Assembly: GCA_016932575.1 (NCBI GenBank)
Contig: JAFGCO010000036.1
Coordinates: 1-64,000 of the forward strand
Length of the DNA: 64,000 bases
Direction: 5' to 3'
Source: a bacterium
GTDB taxonomy: Bacteria; Zhuqueibacterota; QNDG01; JAFGCO01
Part shown: one piece after another, positions 18,237 through 27,505 of the stretch
Layout: the number at the start of each line of letters is the position of its first letter
Position numbering within the stretch: the first letter of the stretch is position 1
Position numbers and translations under genes: made by a program
The notes under the pieces: model-generated
Seen by the model: the letters and a program-made list of their open reading frames with translations, nothing else
Database searches by the model: none
Told to the model about the DNA's origin: nothing

Positions 18237-19376
18237 TCATACCCTCACAAAAACCCGGTGCACGTACAAGATTGCCATCAGGCCTGTCCAGAGAAGCACA
18301 TAGAGTATCGCGAATACGAGTGAACCGAGCATGTCTCCAAAAACCGGCGTACACACGAACTGATATATCAGGGATGCGAGAGATGTGCCGCCAACCTTGA
18401 TCATCGACAGCACCCGCCCGCCCAGAGACGACAGAAAATAGACCAGAATCGCGTTGCTGCCCAGCACCTGAAACGACTTGGACCAGCGTGTCCAGCCCTT
18501 CACATCCACCAGCCACATGCAAATCCCCAGCACTCCCAATGCTAATCCAGAGGTGAGAAATACATATGACGGTGTCCACAGATTTTTATTGATGGGAACA
18601 ATCAAGCTCAGCAGATAGCCTAAAAGAACGCCTGCCGTGCCTGCCACAAAAAGCATCATCAGTTTTTGCATCCGGTTCTGATGCTGCAGCCTCAGCCACC
18701 AGGCACAAATCAAGCCTGAAATAGTGGTTGCCAGGGCAGGCAGTGTGCTCAGAAGCCCTTCAGGATCCCAGGTTTTCGAGAAACGCCACAGATGCGGTCC
18801 GAAGACCCACCGGTCCACATAGGCGGCCAGATTCCCTTCTTTTGAATCCCATAATCCCGCGCCGTATCCGGGAACCGGCACAAAACGCATCAGGCCACAG
18901 TACAGCACCATGAATCCCAACCCCAACCACATTATAAACCTGGGCGAAAAATACAGCCGGTCTCCCGCCATCCGGACACGGGCCAGGTAGATTAATGAAA
19001 TGATGAGATAACAACCGGCGATTCGCTGCAGCACTCCCGGAATCCGCAATGTATTGAAATTATAATCCGGAAATCCGTTTAAAATCAGTCCGAACAAAAA
19101 CAGGAGTATTGTGCGACGAAAAATCCTTGGCAGCAAAGACGCTTTCGGTTTTCCGGATTTTAAATACTTATCCATAGAAAGCTTGATGGATGCCCCCATG
19201 ATAAACAGAAAAAACGGAAACACCAGATCCGTGGGCGTCCATCCGTGCCATTCGGCATGACGAAGCGGTGCGTATACATGTTGCCAGCTCCCGGGATGAT
19301 TTACGAGAATCATGGCCGCAATGGTCAATCCCCGAAATACATCCAGCGAAACCAGCCGTCCGGAATTTGTTTTCAT
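18237..19376 (-). CDS. NagX/HGSNAT-like membrane acyltransferase (DUF5009 type)
   Basis: 379 residues, about ten hydrophobic segments. The N-terminus SLDVFRGLTIAAMILVNHPG and the following HAEWHGWTPTDLVFPFFLFIMG are the hallmark of the family that includes bacterial NagX and eukaryotic heparan-alpha-glucosaminide N-acetyltransferase. The His in HAEWHGW region is the presumed acetyl carrier. Family knowledge suggests acetylation of amino sugars or import-linked modification; bacterial function is not firmly proven. Gene order (symporter, GH20, this gene, all minus strand) supports a role in N-acetylhexosamine use. It is separated from GH20 by 361 bp of repeat DNA. Confidence 0.85.
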   Translation of the reverse strand: MKTNSGRLVSLDVFRGLTIAAMILVNHPGSWQHVYAPLRHAEWHGWTPTDLVFPFFLFIMGASIKLSMDKYLKSGKPKASLLPRIFRRTILLFLFGLILNGFPDYNFNTLRIPGVLQRIAGCYLIISLIYLARVRMAGDRLYFSPRFIMWLGLGFMVLYCGLMRFVPVPGYGAGLWDSKEGNLAAYVDRWVFGPHLWRFSKTWDPEGLLSTLPALATTISGLICAWWLRLQHQNRMQKLMMLFVAGTAGVLLGYLLSLIVPINKNLWTPSYVFLTSGLALGVLGICMWLVDVKGWTRWSKSFQVLGSNAILVYFLSSLGGRVLSMIKVGGTSLASLIYQFVCTPVFGDMLGSLVFAILYVLLWTGLMAILYVHRVFVRV

Positions 19377-19449
19377 AAGCCCTCTTTTATTTTTTCCTGT
19401 TCAAGTGAATGAATCATTAACAGGACAATATTTTTTACATGAACGATTT

Positions 19450-19560
19450 AAAATCCCAAACAACAAATCAAAAATTCCAAACACACTTTTCTTTGTTTGT
19501 TATTTTGGTCATTGGAATTTGAAATTTATTTGAAATTTGGATTTTGTTATTTGGAATTTT
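19450..19560. repeat. 111-bp A/T-rich inverted repeat
   Basis: Arms 19450-19481 and 19529-19560 (32 nt each) are imperfect reverse complements, around a 47-bp centre. Themes AAATTCCAAA / TTTGGAATTT recur several times. MITE-like; it lies between the GH20 and NagX-like genes of one apparent operon. Confidence 0.6.
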
Positions 19561-19589
19561 TTCACCACCAATCCTTATATTCTCTTTGT

Positions 19590-19737
19590 CTTTAATTATT
19601 TATCCTGTTTCTTGATTCTTATTTCTTGATTCTTTCTTTCTCCGCTTCTCCGTCTCTCCCACGCTCTGTCTCCGTCACTCAACCATCGACACAATGACTC
19701 AATGACCCTGCGACTCTACGACCCAATGACTTCTTTC
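19590..19737. repeat. TC-rich dispersed repeat, copy A
   Basis: Pyrimidine-rich plus strand with TTTCTTGATTCTT, TTTCTCCGCTTCTCC and CGACTCTACGACCCAATGAC. Closely related blocks occur at about 52010-52120 and 55625-55715, inside the longer repeats there. No coding potential. Ends exactly at the GH20 stop. Confidence 0.6.
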
Positions 19738-21774
19738 TTATCTCTCCGGCACACCATCGACCAGCTGCTTGATGGCCGAGACAATCATCAATTCTGTCTG
19801 ACCATGCGGATCGTGCATTTTTTTCAAAGTCTTCAGATGATTTTTTTTCCACTTCTTTTTCACCGGATCCCCTTTACGTATTTTATTCAGGGCTTCAAGG
19901 CCAATCTGAGCACAAATAAACAGATGTTCTGCATGGGGTTTGATTTCATCAAGGGCCGGTATCTGCCGGATCAGCGCCGTCAGTTCTGAATGATTTTCCT
20001 TCCATACGGACATCTGCTCCTCGATCATCTGAGCGGTTCCTGGTTCTAAATTAACTTCCAGGAATGCCTTGACATTCCATCTGAATTTCCTGGCCACTGA
20101 TGCGTCCGGCCGTGCAATATCCACCATACGTGTCATGGGCGAATAGGAAGTATATTCACGAAGCGCACCACGTTGATATCCCTTGACCGGTTCCAGCACA
20201 TCCACCAGCACTTCCAGAGGATGGATTTCACGACTGCAAATCAGGCGCCGCAGCATCATTCCCCGGTTTTTCTCATGGGTCAATCCTAATTCCTCCAATT
20301 GGAGTGTAATCGCTTCTAAACGGCTGTACATATCATGCACGTCTTTCACGGATTCCGGAGACCAGAACCTCTCGGCGATAGCAGCAGTTCTGGGCCAGAT
20401 CCGGGAATCGATTGTCTCAGGGGTCACAAATTCCGCCCACATGGTCGTTTCACCTCCCAGGATGAATTTCCTCTGTTCTTCGGTCAGCTTAACATCTGCA
20501 GGCGACGGATCATTGAGATAATGGATATCTGCAGGATGAATAAGATCAATATAATATCCGTTTGATAAAATTGTATAAACACTGTCTTTGGCGCATTGAA
20601 TCATCGCTTCCTTGCCCCGCCAGGATTGGATCAGAATGGACTTGGGAAGCTCCGGATGTAAAATCTCATCCCATCCCATCATTTTTTTACCATAATAACT
20701 CAGAATCTGATTGACCCGCCGGTTGAAATATGCCTGCAGCTCATGAAAATCACGGATATCATTGGCTTCCATAAATCTGCGGATCGTCCTGTTTTTCTTC
20801 CAATGGATATAATTGGCTTCGTCGCCGCCGATATGCATGTACTCATCCGGAAAAAGTGCGCACATCTCATTAAAAAATCCATCCAAAAATGCATAGGTCT
20901 GTTCCCGGGTTGGATCCATGACCGCTTCATGGATGCCCCATCCACGACTGATTTCATAAGGTCCGGGAGCACTGGCAAGATCCGGATATCCCGCAAACCA
21001 ACTGGTCGTGTGACCTGGAATGTCAAATTCGGGCACCACCCGAATTCCCCGATCATCTGCATAGGCAATAATTTCTTTTATCTGAGCATGGGTATAATAC
21101 AGGCCGTCCGAACCCATTTCATGCAGTTTGGGATAGGTTTTACATTCAATCCTAAATCCCTGATCTTCGGATAAATGCAAATGCAGCACATTCATTTTCA
21201 CGGCAGCCATTCCGTCCAGATTTCTCTTAATAACTTCCGAAGGCATGAAATGCCGGCACACATCGATCAGTAAACCCCGCCAAGGGAAACGCGGTTTGTC
21301 CTGAATCGTAACACATGGAAAATAATAGCCCGACGAATTTACTTTCAGTAACTGGAGAAGGGTCTCAAATCCCCTTAAAGCGCCTATGTCCGTATCGGCA
21401 GTCAGTGTAACTGATTTTGGCCGGATTGTAAGTGTATAGGATTCATCCTGATGCAGTGCCACTTTTCCTGGTAAAACCACATGAACCTGCATGGCAGCCG
21501 CATGTTCCAATTGGCCGGGTCTGATGAAATCCTGAGTAAAAAATAATCCCGTACGGGCGGACAACTGTCGCAGCATCCGCGTGGCAGCCCGGTACCCCCT
21601 TTCATGGGGATTCCCTGTCACGGAAATTCGGAATGAATCATCAAGAAGAAATTTTCCTCTTTGAACTTCAATATCAGCAGGATACGGCATCAGATCGAAT
21701 ACCTGCACATCCTGAGAAGCATATGCACAAACACCAACAGAGAAACAAATAAATAATATAATCCCCCAATTCAT
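19738..21774 (-). CDS. Beta-N-acetylhexosaminidase, GH20
   Basis: 678 residues: signal peptide (1-20), GH20b domain (about 25-150), TIM barrel (about 155-480), C-terminal helical extension. The catalytic pair is Asp318-Glu319 in YMHIGGDEANY; other landmarks are VVPEFDIPGHTTSW, MMGWDEIL and IQSWRGKE. It releases terminal GlcNAc or GalNAc by substrate-assisted catalysis, probably in the periplasm, since there is no sorting tail. It starts 3 nt after the symporter stop (TGA-ATA-ATG), with AGGAAGGTGA inside the symporter end, so the two are translationally coupled. Confidence 0.93.
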   Translation of the reverse strand: MNWGIILFICFSVGVCAYASQDVQVFDLMPYPADIEVQRGKFLLDDSFRISVTGNPHERGYRAATRMLRQLSARTGLFFTQDFIRPGQLEHAAAMQVHVVLPGKVALHQDESYTLTIRPKSVTLTADTDIGALRGFETLLQLLKVNSSGYYFPCVTIQDKPRFPWRGLLIDVCRHFMPSEVIKRNLDGMAAVKMNVLHLHLSEDQGFRIECKTYPKLHEMGSDGLYYTHAQIKEIIAYADDRGIRVVPEFDIPGHTTSWFAGYPDLASAPGPYEISRGWGIHEAVMDPTREQTYAFLDGFFNEMCALFPDEYMHIGGDEANYIHWKKNRTIRRFMEANDIRDFHELQAYFNRRVNQILSYYGKKMMGWDEILHPELPKSILIQSWRGKEAMIQCAKDSVYTILSNGYYIDLIHPADIHYLNDPSPADVKLTEEQRKFILGGETTMWAEFVTPETIDSRIWPRTAAIAERFWSPESVKDVHDMYSRLEAITLQLEELGLTHEKNRGMMLRRLICSREIHPLEVLVDVLEPVKGYQRGALREYTSYSPMTRMVDIARPDASVARKFRWNVKAFLEVNLEPGTAQMIEEQMSVWKENHSELTALIRQIPALDEIKPHAEHLFICAQIGLEALNKIRKGDPVKKKWKKNHLKTLKKMHDPHGQTELMIVSAIKQLVDGVPER

Positions 21775-21777
21775 TAT

Positions 21778-23649
21778 TCACCTTCCTTCTTTTAATGACC
21801 AGAAAATCCATCCACCCGTCAATAAAATAGCCGCCAGACAAATAAGTGAATGCCTATATTCACCAAACAACAACGATCCCATTCCAAATAGTGCTCCATA
21901 CACCATAATGATTCCGCAGATCCATTGAAATGTCATACGAATGACAGGCTGGTTTGATTGATGGAATTCAGGAGGAAACATTCTCCATCCCGGCCCTCCG
22001 GGCTTGACCTTTTGATAAAATTCATATAAAACATGGGTCTCAACAGGGCGGGTTAAATAGGTCACCAAAAGCCATATGGCTGTACTGCCAATCACGACCG
22101 GATAAAGCGTCATAGGAAATTCCAAGTCCAGTACAAAAACAGCCAGAGGGTAAAAAATAAAAGGGGCGATCATGGCCGCCAGTTCAGACCAGGCGTTGAT
22201 CCGCCACCAGTACCAGCGTAAAATTAATACCCCGCCCAAACCAGCGCTGGCATTGATGATAAATTTCCAGGCTCCCGATATCGTAGTCAGCAATGTCCCG
22301 GCGATTACCAGAGAAACCAATGTTAAACAGACAATACATATTCGCGACATAAAAATCAGCTGACCTTCCGAGGCCCCGGGATAAAGAAACCGTTTGTATA
22401 AATCGTTAATTAAATATGAAGCACCCCAATTCAACTGCGCAGCAATGGTTGACATATAGGCAGCCAGAAATACTGCAATCAATAATCCGAGCATGCCTTT
22501 CGGAAGACATCGAACCATAAGTTTCGGATACATGACGCCTGGATCAATGGTATTTTCATAATTTTCATAAAATTGGATCAAATCAGGATCACCGGCAGAT
22601 TCAATCTCATGCCGACGGGGATAGGCCTGGGCCACCAATGCATATTTTTCAGGATCACGATTTCTCAGGTTTTCAGGCGAAACCGATCTGGGAAGAATAA
22701 CCAATGCGGATAATGCCACGAGGATCCAGGGCCAGGGACGTACGGTATAATGGGCGATTGTAAACCAGAGTGTGGCCAGAAAACTATGACGCTCATCTTT
22801 GGCAGACAGCATTCGCTGGGCAATATATCCGCCACCTCCCGGATCCGCTCCAGGATACCAACTGGACCACCATTGTAGTCCCACATGAGCGACCAGGGCC
22901 CCTGTAGTGAACGCCATTGCTCCTCCGGTGATTCTGGGTACAGTGGTATTGGTGATTTTTGGTAAAAAGCTCGTGATATGAGGCGCCAGTTGTTTTTTTA
23001 AATGAATTAATCCTCCGATTTCCGGAGACCGGATCACAATCACTGCCAGAATAATACAGCCGGCCATGGCAAACACAAATTGCAAACTGTCTGTCCGTGC
23101 CGTTCCTAACAGACCTGAAGCAGCGGTGTACAAAGTAATGAGCCCCGCAATGAATATAACCAGCAAAAACGGATCCGTTTCAGGAAGTACAACTCTGAAA
23201 ATTTTCTCCATGGCCTTATGTACCCAGGCGAGCACAATGACATTCATCAACAGCCCCAGATAAATGGCTTTGAAACCTCGTAAAAACGCAGCGGGTTTTC
23301 CCGAATATCGAAACTCAAGAAAGGCCACATCTGTTATAATGCCTGAACGGCGCCACAATCTGGAAAAAAAGAAAACCGTCAGCACAGCACCCAAAGCCAT
23401 ATTCCACCACAACCAATTACCGGCAATTCCGTTTTGAGCAACCAGTTCAGTGACTGCCAGCGGTGTATCTGCGGCAAAAGTGGTGGCCACCATAGCCGTG
23501 CCTGCCAAATACCAGGGCAAATTCCGGCCGGATAAAAAGAATTGCTGCGTATCTTTTCCTGCCTGTCGAGTGTAACGAAAAGCAACAGTCAGGATTCCGC
23601 CTAAAAAAACCAGAATGATCATCCCGTCAAGCCAATGAAGATTAGTCAT
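21778..23649 (-). CDS. Sodium:solute symporter (SSS family)
   Basis: 623 residues, about 14 hydrophobic segments. It begins with GGILTVAFRYTRQAGKDTQQFFLSG-type sequence and has FAADTPLAVTELVAQ in the second helix region and an AAYMSTIAAQLNWGASY helix near 410, typical of SSS sugar and solute carriers. It imports a solute with sodium; with GH20 directly downstream, N-acetylhexosamine or a chitobiose-like sugar is the likely cargo (inference). First gene of the operon; an operator-like palindrome lies about 120 bp upstream. Confidence 0.9.
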   Translation of the reverse strand: MTNLHWLDGMIILVFLGGILTVAFRYTRQAGKDTQQFFLSGRNLPWYLAGTAMVATTFAADTPLAVTELVAQNGIAGNWLWWNMALGAVLTVFFFSRLWRRSGIITDVAFLEFRYSGKPAAFLRGFKAIYLGLLMNVIVLAWVHKAMEKIFRVVLPETDPFLLVIFIAGLITLYTAASGLLGTARTDSLQFVFAMAGCIILAVIVIRSPEIGGLIHLKKQLAPHITSFLPKITNTTVPRITGGAMAFTTGALVAHVGLQWWSSWYPGADPGGGGYIAQRMLSAKDERHSFLATLWFTIAHYTVRPWPWILVALSALVILPRSVSPENLRNRDPEKYALVAQAYPRRHEIESAGDPDLIQFYENYENTIDPGVMYPKLMVRCLPKGMLGLLIAVFLAAYMSTIAAQLNWGASYLINDLYKRFLYPGASEGQLIFMSRICIVCLTLVSLVIAGTLLTTISGAWKFIINASAGLGGVLILRWYWWRINAWSELAAMIAPFIFYPLAVFVLDLEFPMTLYPVVIGSTAIWLLVTYLTRPVETHVLYEFYQKVKPGGPGWRMFPPEFHQSNQPVIRMTFQWICGIIMVYGALFGMGSLLFGEYRHSLICLAAILLTGGWIFWSLKEGR

Positions 23650-23768
23650 TATTGAATTTCCAATCGTTCATTTCATTGAAATACCAGATGAGTTGAAATT
23701 CTGTATCAAATGCAGATATCGGGATATCGTGATTAAAACTTATTATCCGGGACTGATTTTACATTGAC

Positions 23769-23783
23769 TGTCTGATACAGACA
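23769..23783. promoter_or_regulatory. Operator-like palindrome upstream of the symporter operon
   Basis: TGTCTG-ATA-CAGACA, perfect 6+3+6 inverted repeat with partial extension (CATTG...CAATG) on both sides. It lies between the dehydrogenase stop (23836) and the symporter start (23649). No T-run, so not a terminator. A related TGATACAG occurs again at about 23700 without a partner arm. Confidence 0.45.
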
Positions 23784-23835
23784 ATGATTGACCCTATCTT
23801 GTGTATCGTATCCTTGATAAATAACCGGATTGATT

Positions 23836-24864
23836 CTAATGCACTTTCAGTACTTTGGCTCCCCGGATTCTGCTTTGTTTTAAATCCATCAAAGCCTCAT
23901 TGACTGATAAAAATGGATAGATTTGGACTTCAGGTTGAATAGGAATTTCTGCAGCAATCCCCAGGAATTCAGCGATATCCCGCCTTGACACATTGGCAAC
24001 ACTTTTGATTTCCTTCTCCATCCATAAATGTTCGGGATAATCCAGTTTCAGTAAATAATCCTGATCAACGGATTCTTTCCTAATTGCATTAACCACAAGC
24101 CGTCCTCCCGGTTCAAGACAGCGAAGGGCTTCCACAATCGGTTTCCATACAGGGGTGGTGTCTATGATCGCATGACAGAATCGGGGAGGTGTATCCATGG
24201 TATCACCTGCCCAGGCAGCACCCAGTTCCAGAGCAAATTGCCGCTCTTTTGTACTTCTGGCGAATACATAGATGTCCGAATGGGGATATTGAAACCGGGT
24301 CAACATCAGAACAAGATGCCCGGAAGCGCCGAATCCTGTCAATCCCAGGCGCTGACCGTCCGTCAAGCCGGTTAAACGAAGTGACCGGTAACCGATAGCG
24401 CCTGCGCATAACAGAGGCGCCGCTTGTTCATCTTGAAAGATATCGGGTATATGAAACGCATAATTTTCCGGAACAGTCATAAAATCCGCATAACCACCAG
24501 GCCGGTCCTGTCCCGTGGCTTTAAAATCACGGCACAGATTATCATTCCCTGTCCGGCAATACTCACATGAACCGCAGGAGGAATAAATCCATCCGATCCC
24601 CACGCGGTCTCCGATTTTAAACCGGGTCACCGCTTTTCCAAGAGATGAGACGCGCCCTACGACCTGATGCCCGAGAATCATGGGCAAATTTTCAGGTGGC
24701 GTTCTGCCTTCTATCTCATCGAGTTCCGTATGGCAGATACCGCAAACCGATACCTCGACAAGGATCTCATGCTGAACAGGCCTCGGATTCGGTATATTCT
24801 GAAGTACCAATGGAGATGGCTGTTCATCCAGGGATACCATTTTGTGAAGCATCCACGCTCGCAT
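23836..24864 (-). CDS. Zinc-dependent alcohol dehydrogenase (MDR family)
   Basis: 342 residues from ATG 24864 (GCGGAAG upstream); an upstream in-frame ATG at 24915 would add residues that overlap the terminator region. Catalytic zinc ligands are in CGICHTELDEIEG and GHQVVGRV. The structural zinc site has four Cys in CGSCEYCRTGNDNLC. The Rossmann motif is GLTGFGASGH, so NAD(P)-dependent oxidation of an alcohol or reduction of an aldehyde is expected in the cytosol. The pattern fits the AdhA-like subgroup with a short coenzyme loop. Its link to the neighbours is not clear; a terminator separates it from the receiver gene upstream. Confidence 0.9.
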   Translation of the reverse strand: MRAWMLHKMVSLDEQPSPLVLQNIPNPRPVQHEILVEVSVCGICHTELDEIEGRTPPENLPMILGHQVVGRVSSLGKAVTRFKIGDRVGIGWIYSSCGSCEYCRTGNDNLCRDFKATGQDRPGGYADFMTVPENYAFHIPDIFQDEQAAPLLCAGAIGYRSLRLTGLTDGQRLGLTGFGASGHLVLMLTRFQYPHSDIYVFARSTKERQFALELGAAWAGDTMDTPPRFCHAIIDTTPVWKPIVEALRCLEPGGRLVVNAIRKESVDQDYLLKLDYPEHLWMEKEIKSVANVSRRDIAEFLGIAAEIPIQPEVQIYPFLSVNEALMDLKQSRIRGAKVLKVH

Positions 24865-24893
24865 ATCATCTTCCGCTGACTTAAAAAACCAAA

Positions 24894-24931
24894 ATAAAAA
24901 AACCCGCTCGATCATCGAAAAAAGAGCAGGT
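24894..24931 (-). terminator. Rho-independent terminator after the receiver gene
   Basis: Read on the minus strand: ACCTGCTC, 14-nt loop, GAGCGGGT (one wobble pair), then TTTTTT. It closes the transcript of the response-regulator gene and lies just before the dehydrogenase start. Confidence 0.75.
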
Positions 24932-25001
24932 CTGTTTGTAAATGATGTTGCAATGAATCCTCATCGATCGGGCAACAGATATCCGTATATTTTCAGTACA
25001 T

Positions 25002-25394
25002 TTATTTTTTACTGTTGCGTTCCAGCATTTTGGGAATCCGGGACAGCCAAACATCAATGGGATTGGTTTTGCTGATAAAAAGATCAGCACCGCATTGTCT
25101 TGCCAGATTCGCTTCTTTATCCAGATCTCTGGATGTAAGAATAATGACCGGAATATGGGCCAAGGTCTTGTCAAATTTAATCATGCGGCATATTCTATGT
25201 CCATCCATGCCCGGCAAAAGTAAATCTGTAATGATAAGATCGGGTTTGAGTTTTCGCACAGAATTTAAAGCTTTTAATCCGTCGTTAACGACAAATACTT
25301 CATAACCAAGCTGCTTTAATCGTACTTGCAGCAGCTTGATAAATGCAGGATCATCTTCTATCGCCAATATACGTTTTGTCTGACCAGCTTTCAT
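25002..25394 (-). CDS. Single-domain response regulator receiver
   Basis: 130 residues, only a CheY-like receiver. Acidic pocket in AIEDDPAF, phospho-acceptor Asp in LIITDLLLPGMDGH, Thr/Ser switch in VIILTSRD and conserved Lys in LFISKTNP. No output domain, so it must act by protein contact or phosphorelay. The two hybrid kinases some 2-6 kb upstream on the same strand are the obvious possible partners (inference). GAAGGG precedes the start; a terminator follows. Confidence 0.92.
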   Translation of the reverse strand: MKAGQTKRILAIEDDPAFIKLLQVRLKQLGYEVFVVNDGLKALNSVRKLKPDLIITDLLLPGMDGHRICRMIKFDKTLAHIPVIILTSRDLDKEANLARQCGADLFISKTNPIDVWLSRIPKMLERNSKK

Positions 25395-25500
25395 ACGAGC
25401 CCTTCACTCACAAATATTTGCCACGATAATCCCATGTCGATTGCCATTATGCGCTTTCATATGATTGTAATACAAATAAAATCAATTTTACAAAGCCTCA

Positions 25501-27246
25501 TTATTGGCGTTTTCCCACAACACGATAATTAAATTCATAGGCGAGGCTATGACTCCAGGAAGAGTCAAACATTGTATTGAATCGCGTGCCGTCATCAGGT
25601 CCAACTGGCTTCCCATAAGTAAAAAACCAGTTGACAACAGGGCTGCCTGTATACGCCAGAGCAATCCAGTAACGACCCGGTTGTAAGATAAGCAATTCTT
25701 TTTGAAAATCAAAATTAATCCATTGGTATCCATAATTTTTTGGCAGCGTTTTCAAAGATTTTATTGCACTGCCGGTTTTGTATTCTCCAGGTTTACCGTG
25801 ACCATCATCCGAATACAATTCAATCCACAATTGTCCTTCCCCTCCAAATTTCTGCAGTGCAAGACTGACAGTATCAAGGACGATGGGATCCTCTAATATA
25901 AAGGTTTGTGCAAACTTTTTTCCTTCTGTAGTGACAAATTCGGCGGTTTCAACCATAAAATTCTTTTTAAGAAGCATTGCACCTCCGCCGGTATCTTCAA
26001 TCTCTCCCATGATTTCGAAAAAATTCAGATTTTCTGGAAATTCAAGATTTCCATAAATAAACCGCTTCTCTTTTGAAACAGGCCGCGGTTTTTCGATTTC
26101 AAAAAATACAGGTCCTGCAGACATGGCTTCAAAAGCCACCTGGGCAAACACTGTTTCCACTTTTGGCGTAAAAAGCATTTTTCTCGGACCATAATTCTGT
26201 TTTGCAGCCATGAATTGACCATGATCCTGCTGGAACTGTGCGTTGATCATCTCCTTATATTTCGGACTTCCCGTACTCCCCCGGATTTTTGTCCATCGCA
26301 CAGTGCCGTCATTCACCGTTTCATCATTATCCAGGCCAACTTCAACACGAATAAACCGATTGCTGACAAATAATTGCATCTGCTGAGGATCAAAGGGTAC
26401 CCACCCGAGGTCGGGAAAATACACTTCTATCCAGGAATGCCTTCCCTGCGCCATACGCATGGAGAGGGTTCCGCCGGAAACCTGAATCTGGTAGGGCTCT
26501 TTTAATGTGACGCCATTCACAATGCGAACAGGAATCCCCACAGCGCGCATAAAGGTCGCCGCCAGGTGGGAATAATTTTGACAATTGCCTCTTCCCGTTT
26601 TTAAAGAATAGATCGCACTGTAATCTTCAGGGCTCTGAACATATCGAATTCTGTCTACAATCCAGGTCAGGATTTTCTGAACCGCATCGAATTCTGTTGT
26701 GGCATCCCATGTCAGCGCCTGTGCTTTTTGAATAATCTGAGGATGGTTGGAAAAAACAAATTTGCTGGGCTGTGTATACGGAGTAACTTCACCGGGAAGA
26801 GAGAGAATCGGAAATTCCGCGTCGGTCTCCAAAATATCCAAATCTGTCTGATTATGTGTGTCGATGAACAAATCCACCTTCAGCGGTTTTACCGGATTTT
26901 CCCATGAAGCCTGAATGATGACATTTCCCCGCGCATCTTCAGAGCGTTGAATATCTTCCGGAGGGTATGAGTAATCAATATGAAATTTTTGGATCTGTTG
27001 TTTGTAACTGGGGGAATAAAAAGACTGCGGCTCAACATAACTTAAAACCAATCGCTTCGTTCCCCGGACCGGTTTAATCTGCTGTTCCATTTGATATACG
27101 ATATTTGACGATTGATTGCCATTTAATATATAATTCTCAGCAAACAAAGGAGAGTATAAAAAATATGAAATCAGAATAAAAATAAACAGATATAATCGGT
27201 GGGACATTGCATTGATCAATCGAATTCTAAAAAATATCGACATCAT
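25501..27246 (-). CDS. Exported transglutaminase-like protein with C-terminal beta-sandwich
   Basis: 581 residues. Signal peptide in the first about 35 residues (LYLFIFILISYFLYSPLFA); AAGGGA supports the ATG pair at 27246/27243. The papain-like core has Cys in GRGNCQNYSHLAA, His in GRHSWIEVYFPDLGW and Asp in VPFDPQQM, the Cys-His-Asp triad of the transglutaminase/protease superfamily. The last 150 residues (FAQTFILEDPIVLDTVSL to the end) resemble beta-sandwich modules found on secreted proteins. No sorting tail, so periplasmic is likely. It may cleave or crosslink a protein or peptide; the substrate is unknown. It sits between the kinases and the lone receiver. Confidence 0.8.
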   Translation of the reverse strand: MMSIFFRIRLINAMSHRLYLFIFILISYFLYSPLFAENYILNGNQSSNIVYQMEQQIKPVRGTKRLVLSYVEPQSFYSPSYKQQIQKFHIDYSYPPEDIQRSEDARGNVIIQASWENPVKPLKVDLFIDTHNQTDLDILETDAEFPILSLPGEVTPYTQPSKFVFSNHPQIIQKAQALTWDATTEFDAVQKILTWIVDRIRYVQSPEDYSAIYSLKTGRGNCQNYSHLAATFMRAVGIPVRIVNGVTLKEPYQIQVSGGTLSMRMAQGRHSWIEVYFPDLGWVPFDPQQMQLFVSNRFIRVEVGLDNDETVNDGTVRWTKIRGSTGSPKYKEMINAQFQQDHGQFMAAKQNYGPRKMLFTPKVETVFAQVAFEAMSAGPVFFEIEKPRPVSKEKRFIYGNLEFPENLNFFEIMGEIEDTGGGAMLLKKNFMVETAEFVTTEGKKFAQTFILEDPIVLDTVSLALQKFGGEGQLWIELYSDDGHGKPGEYKTGSAIKSLKTLPKNYGYQWINFDFQKELLILQPGRYWIALAYTGSPVVNWFFTYGKPVGPDDGTRFNTMFDSSWSHSLAYEFNYRVVGKRQ

Positions 27247-27505
27247 ATTCCCTTGATCAAGTAATTATTTTTACAAAATCAACGCAAATTGAGGCATGAT
27301 ATTTTCGGAATGACCTTCACTCCCGAAGTCATCAGTGTATCAATTAGACCCTTGAAGACAAAATACAGCCGCTCAGACTTTACATAAATAAAATTCTATT
27401 TATTTTACAGTTTTTTTTTGTTTGAGTCAATGTTTTTTTTTATTCAGCAGAAGGAAAGTTAAAGTTTTAAATAATTATTCCGGAGCCGCTATTGTTATTG
27501 ATGCA

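Noticed and set aside
20743-21174. 143-codon open frame opposite GH20
   Set aside because: Antisense to the catalytic part of GH20, where coding constraint explains the lack of stops.
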